Positions 9,167 through 16,207 of a DNA stretch of 64,000 nt are shown one piece after another (positions within the stretch are counted from its first letter, which is position 1; each line of letters starts with the position of its first letter). The notes under the pieces are model-generated. The model saw only the letters and a program-made list of their open reading frames with translations, was not told the DNA's origin and searched no databases. Source of the stretch: Variovorax paradoxus_P (GTDB lineage Bacteria > Pseudomonadota > Gammaproteobacteria > Burkholderiales > Burkholderiaceae_C); assembly GCF_050627025.1 (NCBI RefSeq), contig NZ_CP192472.1; one strand, 5' to 3'. The position numbers were made by a program, and so were the translations under genes.

Positions 9167-9589
9167 TCAGGGCCAGGGCGTAGGCGGCGGAATCTCGCAA
9201 ACCGGCTCGACGTCCACGCTCTTGAAGTCCGCCGGCGAGACGATTTCCAGGTATTCCATGTCAGGCGAGTAGTCGAACAGAAAGTGCCGGATGCCGGGCC
9301 GCTGGTGCACGACGTCGCCGGCTTCGACTAGGGTTTCCTTGTCCTCGTACATGAAGCGGGCCCAGCCCTTGACCATGATCACGATCTGGAAGTCCGCCTC
9401 GTGGCGGTGCCAGCCGGTGCCCGCTTCCGGTGCCATGTTGGCCTTGACGAGGTGCGCGATGACCTTGCCGTTGGTGGCCTCCGCAATGCCCAGGTCGCGG
9501 TACAGAAAGAAATCGCGCAGGCCGCCCGAGACAAACTCCGTATCGCCGGGCTTGACGTGGGAGAACTGGGTAGCGGTTCGGTCCAGCAT
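9167..9589 (-). CDS. Cupin-domain protein
   Basis: A 140-residue single-domain cupin. The metal-ligand pattern TGWHRHEADFQIVIMVKG (His, His, Glu) near residues 57-75 and the PGIRHFLFDYS second motif define the beta-barrel. The start MLDRTATQF at 9589 is preceded by AAAGGAGCGCC. It is divergent from the ArsR gene across 138 bases. Small cupins may be dioxygenases, isomerases or binding proteins; no substrate is evident. The shared promoter region suggests co-regulation with the ArsR/SRPBCC pair, but the sequence does not prove it. Confidence 0.82.
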   Translation of the reverse strand: MLDRTATQFSHVKPGDTEFVSGGLRDFFLYRDLGIAEATNGKVIAHLVKANMAPEAGTGWHRHEADFQIVIMVKGWARFMYEDKETLVEAGDVVHQRPGIRHFLFDYSPDMEYLEIVSPADFKSVDVEPVCEIPPPTPWP

Positions 9590-9691
9590 GGGGCGCTCCT
9601 TTGCAGCTGATGCAGTGGTGGTTGTGCCGCGTGCAGCACGCATAAAGCGTTCCAAAAGACATCTGCCGCGAGGGGCTGATACGGCCTTGGG

Positions 9692-9733
9692 TTGACGGGG
9701 CGCGAGCGCAAGCTGATACTCAACCATATGGTT
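9692..9733 (+). promoter_or_regulatory. Sigma70-like promoter and palindromic operator over the arsR start codon
   Basis: TTGACG (9692-9697), a 17-base spacer and GATACT (9715-9720) make a good sigma70 promoter. A perfect 12-base palindrome, AACCATATGGTT (9722-9733), overlaps the predicted transcription start and contains the ATG of the ArsR gene. Transcription starting about 7 bases after the -10 would begin at or next to that ATG, so the mRNA is probably leaderless. The position suits negative autoregulation by the ArsR protein. Confidence 0.6.
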
Positions 9734-10174
9734 CACTCAGATCCCGTTTCGCTGGACGCCGTCTTTGCTGCTCTTTCCGACCCGACGCGCCGCGCCGTGC
9801 TCGAAACCCTGGGCGAGCACAGCCTCAGCGTGACCGAGCTTGCAGAGCCGCACGGCATGTCTCTTACCGGCTTCATGAAGCACCTGCGGGTGCTCGAGGA
9901 CGCCGGCCTTATCTCGCGCACGAAGGAGGGCCGGGTCGTGCAGTGCGAACTCTCGCCGCGGCCCATGCAGGAGGCTGCCGTGTGGCTATCCCGTTACGAG
10001 AAATTCTGGACCGGGCGCCTCGATGCACTGGCGCGCTATCTCTACCATCAAGAGGAGACCGAATGGCAAAACCTGCCGCACCCGCCAAAGAGCGACCCTC
10101 GCTCACCCTCCGCAGGCACTACCCCGTTGCCGCCGAAAAAGTCTGGCGCGCGTGGACCGACCCGCAAGCGCTGA
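9728..10174 (+). CDS. ArsR-family transcriptional regulator (SRPBCC-associated type)
   Basis: A 148-residue winged-helix repressor. The family opening AALSDPTRRAVLETLGEHSLSVTELA is followed by the recognition region GMSLTGFMKHLRVLEDAGLISRTKEGRVV. No metal-binding CxC pattern is present, as expected for the ArsR group paired with SRPBCC genes. The start is MVHSDPVS at 9728, inside the palindrome. The reading frame continues 112 bases into the SRPBCC gene in another frame. Residues after about 112 are low-complexity (Pro/Ser/Lys) and may be a late stop rather than a functional domain. Confidence 0.88.
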   Translation: MVHSDPVSLDAVFAALSDPTRRAVLETLGEHSLSVTELAEPHGMSLTGFMKHLRVLEDAGLISRTKEGRVVQCELSPRPMQEAAVWLSRYEKFWTGRLDALARYLYHQEETEWQNLPHPPKSDPRSPSAGTTPLPPKKSGARGPTRKR

Positions 10175-10527
10175 AAGCCTGGTTTGGCCCTGAAGAAATC
10201 GTTTCCGTTCCGCTGGCCGAGGTTGACCTCCGCGTGGGCGGCCGATTTCGCGTGACCATGCTTGCCGCCGACGGAGAGACGCACGACGTGAGCGGTGTCT
10301 ACCAGGAGCTAGTGCCCAACCGCAAGCTGGTTTTCAGCTGGGCCTGGCGCAGCACGCCGGAGCGAGAGTCGCGCGTCACGGTGCGCATAGAGCCCGATGG
10401 CAACGGGTGTGAGCTGGTGCTGATGCATGAGCAGTTCTTCGACGAGGCGGCGCGCGACGGACACAGCCACGGCTGGACCGGCGCCATGGTCAAGCTCGAG
10501 CAATGGCTGGTGCAGCCGGCCGCATGA
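10063..10527 (+). CDS. SRPBCC (AHSA1/START-like) domain protein
   Basis: A 154-residue protein of the Aha1-like SRPBCC superfamily, a helix-grip fold that binds small hydrophobic ligands. Visible are RHYPVAAEKVWRAWTDPQALKAWFGP and, at the C-terminus, HEQFFDEAARDGHSHGWTGAMVKLEQWL, both typical. AAGAGGAGACC sits just before ATG 10063. It overlaps the end of the ArsR gene in a different frame, so translation of the two is linked. Ligand and role are unknown; ArsR/SRPBCC pairs are common in proteobacteria. Confidence 0.87.
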   Translation: MAKPAAPAKERPSLTLRRHYPVAAEKVWRAWTDPQALKAWFGPEEIVSVPLAEVDLRVGGRFRVTMLAADGETHDVSGVYQELVPNRKLVFSWAWRSTPERESRVTVRIEPDGNGCELVLMHEQFFDEAARDGHSHGWTGAMVKLEQWLVQPAA

Positions 10528-10606
10528 GAGGCTTTCACGCATTGCCTGGCCGTTGGCGAAGACCCATACTGGGGCTTCCACGACCGGACGATGAACGGAG
10601 CCTTCC

Positions 10607-10792
10607 ATGAGCAACGAACTTCGCAAGAAGCTGCATGACCTGGCGGAACTGGCCGACAACACCACCGACCCGCAGACCAAGGCCATCGTCGAGGCCATAC
10701 GGCTCCAGACGGCTGTGCTGAACGAGCGGCTCTTTTCGATCGAGCTGCAGCTGGGTACGCTCACCAAGCGCATGGAAAACACGACGGACTGA
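10607..10792 (+). CDS. Small alpha-helical hypothetical protein; island integration site at its 3' end
   Basis: A 61-residue protein rich in charged residues, probably a coiled coil (LRKKLHDLAELADN ... LNERLFSIELQLGTLTKRM). I do not recognise a family. A GGAGCC precedes the ATG. Its last codons (MENTTD and stop) form one copy of the 29-bp repeat. The other copy lies about 7.36 kb to the right, just upstream of aroC, where it still reads MENTID and stop. This suggests the gene originally sat directly upstream of aroC. Confidence 0.6.
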   Translation: MSNELRKKLHDLAELADNTTDPQTKAIVEAIRLQTAVLNERLFSIELQLGTLTKRMENTTD

Positions 10793-10799
10793 GTGGCCG
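10771..10799. repeat. Left 29-bp direct repeat (attL-like)
   Basis: Matches 18127-18155 in the same orientation at 27 of 29 positions; the two differences are adjacent (CG here, TT on the right). It spans the last codons, stop and first downstream bases of the small gene at 10607. Confidence 0.75.
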
Positions 10800-10943
10800 G
10801 ATGCCGTCGACAATCCGGTTCCGCTGGTCCCATGCCTCGAATATGTGAAGTGCTTGCCCGCGTCCATCCCTGCCATGACCGTCATGAATTGTTCGGGTCG
10901 AGCACGATCATGGATTGCGCTGGCACCCTGAGAGCAGGGGCGG

Positions 10944-13900
10944 TCAGCCCATCACCGGCCCCTGCTGCTGGTTCGCTTGCGCTGCGGCCTGTGCCTGATA
11001 TTGGGCGCGATCGGCTGCGCGCTGCTGCTCGAACTGCTGCACATCCTGCATGGTCTGCTGCACGCTGGGCGCGGGCTGCGTGACATCGACGGTGGTGCCG
11101 GGGCTGAACAATGAGCGGGATAAAAAGTGAAGCTTTCCTTCCCTGCCCACGACATGGGCCAGATCATCGGGCTGCTTGATGCCTGACTTGTAGCAGGCCG
11201 CCGTCAGATGCGAGAGCAACTGCGGCGCCGTGCGTTGGGGAAGCCCGTCTTTGAGGGTGTTGTACAGCGCATTTTGGGGGTGACCTGGGTCGCTGAATTC
11301 ACGCAGCAACGGGCGGCTCGTGTCAGCCACGGCAGTGGCGGATATCTGCTTGTCCTGCGCGTCAGCATCCTCGTGGTGCCGGCTGTCTCGGCCTTGCGCG
11401 ATCTGCGTCGTCCCAGGCTGATCGCGCTGATCCCTCTCATCGCGCTCATCACGCCGCGCCAGGCCATCTTGTCGCTCTGCGGCCACGCGTGCCATCTGCT
11501 GCTGCATCTCGGCCAATTCGGCCCGCGCCGCAACTGCCTGGGCCTGCGCCGCGGCCGCCTGGGCTTGCGCCGCCGCAATGACTGAGGCATCGCTTGGAGC
11601 CTTCGAATGCACCGGGGCAGCCATTGAGGCGTGAGTTGCCGGCGAGTGCATCGCCTCGGCGCCAGCGGGCGGTCGAGCAGGGCTGACATGCGCTGGTGCC
11701 ACAGGCGCCACCGCGTGCGCTCCTCTGCTTGGGGCCGGCGCCTGTTCCTGCATACGCTCCTGCGTACGCTCTACCGAAGGCTGCAGCGTCCTTTGAAGAC
11801 TCGGCTCATTCCCGAACCGCTCCCTGTCCTGAGCTTGCGCAATTCCCAGGTCGCGCATCAAGGCCTGCTCCTGCGCCTGGTGTACCCGGTACAACGGGCC
11901 GCCTTTGGTCCGATGGATTTCATCGAGCTTGCCCACCGGCTGCAACGAGCCCGCAGAAATCTGTTCCGGCTCGTCGCGGCGCCGATGCGCCTCGGCAAAG
12001 CTCATGCCGCCCGGCGTGGGCACGACGCGCGATTCATGTGTGGTGATGCGTTCGATCTGCTGAGGTGTCAAATGGCCGACCGCGGCTTGCGGCTCCTCGC
12101 GCATAGGGCCTGAGGTGGCGTTGGTGACGGCTGCCGATGCCGATGCTGGCGCCTCCGTTCGCGCAGGTGCGCTCTGCGACTGCCGCTGCAGCGCCTGCGG
12201 CTGTTGCTGCTGCACCGCCTCATAGGTCTGCGCGATGAACCGCGCCCCCTGCTGCGCATTGCCCTCACGCACTTGCTGCTGCGCCTGCAGCAGATGCGCC
12301 GCTTCTTGCGCAGTCGGCTGCACGGTCACATCGCGTGCGACCGCTCCGTCGCCGCCTTCCGGCACGTAAGTGCGCTCGGTGCGCTCAAAGCCTTTGGCTG
12401 TGGCGTCCCATACCTTGCCGGTGGTCGGATCCTTGATGTGTGTTTCGCTCGGCATATTCAGTGCCTTGGTGGCGAACTCGGGCAGCGTTCCGCTCTTGTC
12501 CCAACCCCGGCCGTAGTAGTCCATCACGTAGGCCTTGGCGACGATCTGCGGGTAATGATCGTTGGCGCTTTGGCGTTGGGCGGCGATCTGGTTGAGTTGC
12601 GCGCTGGTGGTGGCATCGGCGGTGATGGTCTTGAGAGGAGGCACCGACAACGCTATCGGCGGCATGCCCGGCTTGCCGTCCAAGCCACCTCCCGGGCGCC
12701 GCACGGCATCGGACATGCGTGTGCTCATGTCGCGCGCAAAGGCTTCGGCATCGTAGGCCGGGTTGGTCACGGTGGCCGTCCACTGGCCTTTGCCGTCGCC
12801 GTGCCACGCGGTCTGCTTGCCTTGCGCATCGGCCAACGTGATGTTCCTGGTGTCCAGCACCTGCGGTTTGGCCACCGCCAGCGAGGTTACGGCCGTCGAG
12901 CGCTTGTATTCGAGGGCCTCAAGCTGGCTGGCCGGCGCCGGAGCGCTGTCGCCCATCCAGCCTTGCGCGGTGTGGGTGTAGGTGATGCCGTCGCTGCCGC
13001 TTTGGTGGTTGAGCTTGTGCTGGGTGTGGGCCTTGGCGATGTAGTCGCCACCCACGGCGCCGATGGCGCCGCCGACCAGGCCGGTGGCGAGTGCCCCGGG
13101 ACCGCTCCATGAGCCTGTCGCAGCACCGTAGGCAGCACCTGCCGCGAAACCGCCGGCCAGGCCCAAGGTGGCGCTCTCCATGTACTCCCGCAGCAGGGCG
13201 TCGGCGGCGTATTGATTGCCCTTGGATTGCAGGGCTGTGTATTGCTCGGAGGTGCTGACGGCACCGTAGGCCATCAGGACGCCGCTACCGGCACCGCCGA
13301 TTTTGGTGAAGGTTTTGAAACTCGACGTGGCGCCGATCGCGGCATCGGCAGCGCCCAACTGCGTGAAGCGGGTGCCCAAGGACTTGGCAGGTGCATGTCC
13401 AAGTTGCTCGGTGGCGATCGTCTCGGAGCGGGCGCGCAGTCGCTGGATCTCCTGGATTTCTTCTACGCCGGCTGCGCGGCCCGGACGAATGACGTTTCGG
13501 GTGACTTCGTCGAATTTCTTGAGATGCTCGTCCCATTGCGCGGGCGTGAGAGGCTTGCTGCGCTCACCGGCGAGGGCTTCCCGGGCCGCGGGCGCATGTT
13601 CCCATTGGCCGTTCTTTAATTCATTTTGATAAATGGCCTTGCCATTGCGGTCGTAGATGCCGACGCGGTCGGCCAACTTGCGGGCTTCGATGAGTTCGAC
13701 ACTGTCCAGAACACCCTTGTAGGCGGAGTCGTGGCCATCCTTGGGGACCCAGCGGCCGGGGTCACCCTCGGCCTTCATATCCTCATACCGAGCATGCACG
13801 CTTTGCCAACTGGTGCGCTCATTCGTGGCGACCACGCGCACATCGGTGGTGTAGCCGGCCGCTTTGTATTCGACCAATCGCGCCGCCGCATTTTCTGGCG

Positions 13901-14288
13901 TGCGCAGCGTGCCTTCAAGAATGACATTGAGCTTGTGCTCTCGCGCGTACTTTTCGAGCTTTTCAGCCCAAATGCCGGCGTCCTCGTGGGTGAAGCTTGA
14001 GGAAGTGCGATCGTTGGTTGCGTTTAAGCTATTGAAATTTGGATGTTTGTCTCTGAATTCGTCTGGTGAAATCCTGAGCGCACCGCCCTGATGCATCAGT
14101 TCGCGCACGACGCCGCCCATGGTTCGACTCTTACCGGCGCCGGGCTGACCGCCGATGATGACCATTTGGGGGTGCTCGACCGGATGAAGGCTGGACCCGA
14201 TATTTTTTAACTTTTCCGGAAGAATTTCTTCACGAAAAATTCGCTCGTTCTCCGCCGCCACGAGCCGATAGGGATTAGAACCAGCCAT
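10944..14288 (-). CDS. Putative T4SS effector: zeta-toxin kinase domain with C-terminal XVIPCD-like signal
   Basis: A protein of 1,114 residues. Residues 1 to about 270 form a zeta-toxin-like P-loop kinase: Walker A GGQPGAGKS at 46-54, then ALRISPDEFRDKHPNF and NVILEGTLRTPENA. Known zeta toxins phosphorylate UDP-sugar peptidoglycan precursors. The middle has Gly/Ala-rich hydrophobic stretches (about 390-460), then Ala/Gln-rich linkers. Residues from about 998 (FSDPGHPQNALYNTLKDG ... LAHVVGREGKLHFLS) with a Gln-rich tail resemble the XVIPCD domain that docks effectors to VirD4 in bacteria-killing T4SSs. The start at 14288 overlaps the preceding immunity-like gene by 14 bases and has GGGAG upstream. 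Domain calls are from motif reading, not a profile search. Confidence 0.72.
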   Translation of the reverse strand: MAGSNPYRLVAAENERIFREEILPEKLKNIGSSLHPVEHPQMVIIGGQPGAGKSRTMGGVVRELMHQGGALRISPDEFRDKHPNFNSLNATNDRTSSSFTHEDAGIWAEKLEKYAREHKLNVILEGTLRTPENAAARLVEYKAAGYTTDVRVVATNERTSWQSVHARYEDMKAEGDPGRWVPKDGHDSAYKGVLDSVELIEARKLADRVGIYDRNGKAIYQNELKNGQWEHAPAAREALAGERSKPLTPAQWDEHLKKFDEVTRNVIRPGRAAGVEEIQEIQRLRARSETIATEQLGHAPAKSLGTRFTQLGAADAAIGATSSFKTFTKIGGAGSGVLMAYGAVSTSEQYTALQSKGNQYAADALLREYMESATLGLAGGFAAGAAYGAATGSWSGPGALATGLVGGAIGAVGGDYIAKAHTQHKLNHQSGSDGITYTHTAQGWMGDSAPAPASQLEALEYKRSTAVTSLAVAKPQVLDTRNITLADAQGKQTAWHGDGKGQWTATVTNPAYDAEAFARDMSTRMSDAVRRPGGGLDGKPGMPPIALSVPPLKTITADATTSAQLNQIAAQRQSANDHYPQIVAKAYVMDYYGRGWDKSGTLPEFATKALNMPSETHIKDPTTGKVWDATAKGFERTERTYVPEGGDGAVARDVTVQPTAQEAAHLLQAQQQVREGNAQQGARFIAQTYEAVQQQQPQALQRQSQSAPARTEAPASASAAVTNATSGPMREEPQAAVGHLTPQQIERITTHESRVVPTPGGMSFAEAHRRRDEPEQISAGSLQPVGKLDEIHRTKGGPLYRVHQAQEQALMRDLGIAQAQDRERFGNEPSLQRTLQPSVERTQERMQEQAPAPSRGAHAVAPVAPAHVSPARPPAGAEAMHSPATHASMAAPVHSKAPSDASVIAAAQAQAAAAQAQAVAARAELAEMQQQMARVAAERQDGLARRDERDERDQRDQPGTTQIAQGRDSRHHEDADAQDKQISATAVADTSRPLLREFSDPGHPQNALYNTLKDGLPQRTAPQLLSHLTAACYKSGIKQPDDLAHVVGREGKLHFLSRSLFSPGTTVDVTQPAPSVQQTMQDVQQFEQQRAADRAQYQAQAAAQANQQQGPVMG

Positions 14289-14712
14289 GGAGGACTCCCT
14301 TGTGTTGCAAAGCAAGGGCGATTTGATTGAGAGTGGTGTACTTCAATCGGATGGCTTGAACGGACTCTTGATCGTCAATGTCAATTGAATTGAATTCGCG
14401 ATAAGCCATTACTCGCAGATCCATTAATCTGTTCTTACGATCTTTATCTGGAAAGGTTAGTTTTTCTTCTTCATACCCTTCGGAGATAGATCGAGCCTTC
14501 CATGCCTGAACTCTATCTTCCGCAAACTCGTAGTTATCAACAGCGTCATAGACCGGTTTTTTCTCGACCAATTTTGCGATTTTTTTGATCTCCTTACTGG
14601 TCAGATCAAATTCCTCATGAATCTGATCCAGCGTGAAGCTGCCGCCATTGTCTTTGGCAAGTTTCAAAATCCGATCCCAGTACTCTCTCGCGGAGGCGGG
14701 GGGGTGATTCAT
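14275..14712 (-). CDS. Putative immunity/antitoxin protein, copy 1 (next to intact effector)
   Basis: A 145-residue acidic protein with no signal peptide or membrane segment, consistent with neutralising a cytoplasmic toxin. It starts MNHPPASAREYWDRILKLAKD and ends LHGWF. The N-terminal third (GSFTLDQIHEEFDLTSKEIKKIAKL) has a helix-turn-helix-like look. GGGAAC precedes the ATG. Its last codons overlap the effector start by 14 bases, so the pair is translationally coupled. Two paralogues lie directly upstream with exactly 641-base start-to-start spacing. No known family was recognised; the immunity role is inferred from position and duplication. Confidence 0.68.
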   Translation of the reverse strand: MNHPPASAREYWDRILKLAKDNGGSFTLDQIHEEFDLTSKEIKKIAKLVEKKPVYDAVDNYEFAEDRVQAWKARSISEGYEEEKLTFPDKDRKNRLMDLRVMAYREFNSIDIDDQESVQAIRLKYTTLNQIALALQHKGVLHGWF

Positions 14713-14779
14713 GTGTTGTTCCCTTTTGACGTATTGTTGTAGGCCATCTACAGCTTGGCGCAAGCATATGCATGCATCG

Positions 14780-14928
14780 GCGCCGCTGACCACCGTTGAT
14801 GATCATTTGGGGCGTTCAACCGAATGAAGGTTGGTATCTGCATAACTCAACCATTTGGGAAGAATTTCTTTGCGAAAAAATCTGCTCATTCTCGGCTTCG
14901 GAGAGTCAGTAGAGATAGAACCAGCCAC
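14780..14928 (-). pseudogene. Remnant of effector 5' end after immunity copy 2
   Basis: Immediately after immunity copy 2 the minus strand repeats the opening of the effector gene in degraded form. The start is GTG instead of ATG and the frame is soon interrupted. Recognisable segments include the FRKEILPKW equivalent of FREEILPEK. Similarity stops about where the intact gene encodes its Walker A loop. Confidence 0.65.
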
Positions 14929-15353
14929 GAAGAACTCCCTTTTGTCGCAAGTAAAGGAAGATTTGATTGAGTGTTAAGTATTTTAATAAAATTGCACGAA
15001 CGGCCTCCCGATCGTCAATGTCAATTGATTTGAATTCCTGATGAGAGAAAAAACTCAATTCACGCAACCTCTCAATGCGCTGCTTTTCAGGCATTAATAA
15101 TTTTTCTTCATCATATTTCTCTGCTATGGTGCGCGCCTCCCACGCCTGAACCGTGCCTTCAGCACTTTCATAGTTGTCGACGGCATCATCCGAGCGATCT
15201 TCTTCAACCAACTTCGTGATCTTCTTGATTTCTCTACTGGTCAGATCAAACTCCTCGTGAATCTGATCCAGCGTAAAGCTGCCGCCATTGTTTTTAGCGA
15301 TTTTCAAAATTCGATCCCAGTAATCTCTCGCGGAGGCAGGGGGGGTGATTCAT
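14906..15353 (-). pseudogene. Immunity-like gene, copy 2, with N-terminal frameshift
   Basis: This copy aligns along its whole length with copies 1 and 3 (GSFTLDQIHEEFDLTSREIKKITKL ... LTLNQIFLYLRQKGVLRGWF). An extra T after the seven-C run near codon 6 shifts the frame relative to copy 1. The ATG at 15353 therefore runs into a stop after about 19 codons. The conserved frame is open only from a TTG at 15307 (133 residues). Its C-terminus ends WFYLY instead of WF. It is either inactivated or translated as a shorter protein from TTG. Confidence 0.62.
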
Positions 15354-15420
15354 GTGTTGTTCCCTTTTGACATATTGTTTTAGGCCATCTTCAGCTTGGC
15401 GCTAGCATATCCATGCATCG

Positions 15421-15570
15421 GCACCGCTGACCACCGTTGATGACCAATTGATGGCGTTCGACAGGAGGAAGGTTGCCCCCGATATTTTTTAACTTTCCCG
15501 GAAGAATTTCTTCACGAAAAATTCTCTCATTCTTCGCCTCCGAGAGCAGATAGGGATTAGAACCAGCCAT
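15421..15570 (-). pseudogene. Remnant of effector 5' end after immunity copy 3
   Basis: Following immunity copy 3, ATG 15570 opens a frame very close to the effector start (MAGSNPY, then ERIFREEILPGKLKNIGG). It breaks off at the position corresponding to Walker A and reaches a stop soon after. It is a better preserved version of the remnant at 14780-14928 and marks the same duplication breakpoint. Confidence 0.68.
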
Positions 15571-15994
15571 GGAGAACTCCCTTGTGCTCGATATAGAGGA
15601 GGATTTGATGGAGGGTTTCGTATTTCAGCTCAATGGCTTGAACGGCTTCTTCGTCATCAATATCAATGAGTTTGAATTCACGGCGAGCCATTAACCATAG
15701 CTCACCAAGTCCTTCAATTCTCTGAAAATCAGGAGATGGCCTTTCCTTCTCTGCACGCTCTTCGGGTATAGTGTTTGCACCCCACCCTTTGACCGTATCT
15801 TCTGCAAATTCGTACTTGTCAATCGCGTCATATACCGGATTTTTCTCGACCAACTTCTTGATTTTTCTGATTTCCCTGCTGCTCAGATCAAATTCCTCAT
15901 GAATATGATCCAGCGTGAAGCTGCCGCCATTGTCTTTGGCGAGTTTCAAAATCCGATCCCAGTAATCTCTCTCGGAGGCGGGAGGGTGTTTCAT
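15557..15994 (-). CDS. Putative immunity/antitoxin protein, copy 3
   Basis: An intact 145-residue paralogue of copy 1, starting MKHPPASERDYWDRILKLAKD and ending LHGWF. Its divergence from copy 1 is concentrated in the middle (residues about 65-100), while both ends are nearly identical. Its ATG overlaps the stop of the 50-residue ORF upstream. It is followed by a truncated effector start, so it has no intact toxin partner here and may act on variants delivered by related strains. Confidence 0.66.
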   Translation of the reverse strand: MKHPPASERDYWDRILKLAKDNGGSFTLDHIHEEFDLSSREIRKIKKLVEKNPVYDAIDKYEFAEDTVKGWGANTIPEERAEKERPSPDFQRIEGLGELWLMARREFKLIDIDDEEAVQAIELKYETLHQILLYIEHKGVLHGWF

Positions 15995-16143
15995 TCGTTG
16001 CTCCCGTTCGAAGTGTTTGTTTCAGGCAATACTGGGCATCTGGTGTCCACGTGCACCCTAATCCCCTCGTATTTCTTGTCGATCTGCTTATGACCGTACT
16101 TTTCAACATCCTCGGGCAGGGTGAATTCGTTGATGAAAGTCAT
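15991..16143 (-). CDS. 50-residue ORF, probably a truncated gene
   Basis: ATG 16143 opens MTFINEFTLPEDVEKYGHKQ and ends after 50 codons, with the stop overlapping the ATG of immunity copy 3. A perfect AGGAGG lies 6 bases upstream of the start, so it is very likely translated. The compact N-terminus looks like the start of a larger protein, and its 3' bases resemble the spacer before the other immunity copies. I infer that a longer gene was truncated when the tandem array formed. Function unknown. Confidence 0.5.
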   Translation of the reverse strand: MTFINEFTLPEDVEKYGHKQIDKKYEGIRVHVDTRCPVLPETNTSNGSNE

Positions 16144-16207
16144 GAGAGTCCTCCTGCATTTTTAGTGATTGAGGATGGCGCCTTGTGCGACCACGACCTT
16201 CCCCGGC

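Larger units (their letters stand above)
14275..15994 (-). repeat. Tandem triplication, 641-base period
   Basis: The immunity start codons at 15994, 15353 and 14712 are spaced exactly 641 bases apart. Each unit holds the immunity gene, about 145 bases of effector 5' sequence and about 70 bases of spacer. Only the last unit continues into a complete effector. The copies have diverged, so the amplification is not recent. Confidence 0.8.

Noticed and set aside
10944..14288. Reading the island as a plasmid-type epsilon/zeta or PezAT addiction module
   Set aside because: No epsilon or PezA-like antitoxin is seen. The protein is four times longer than a zeta toxin and carries an XVIPCD-like tail beside a coupling protein.
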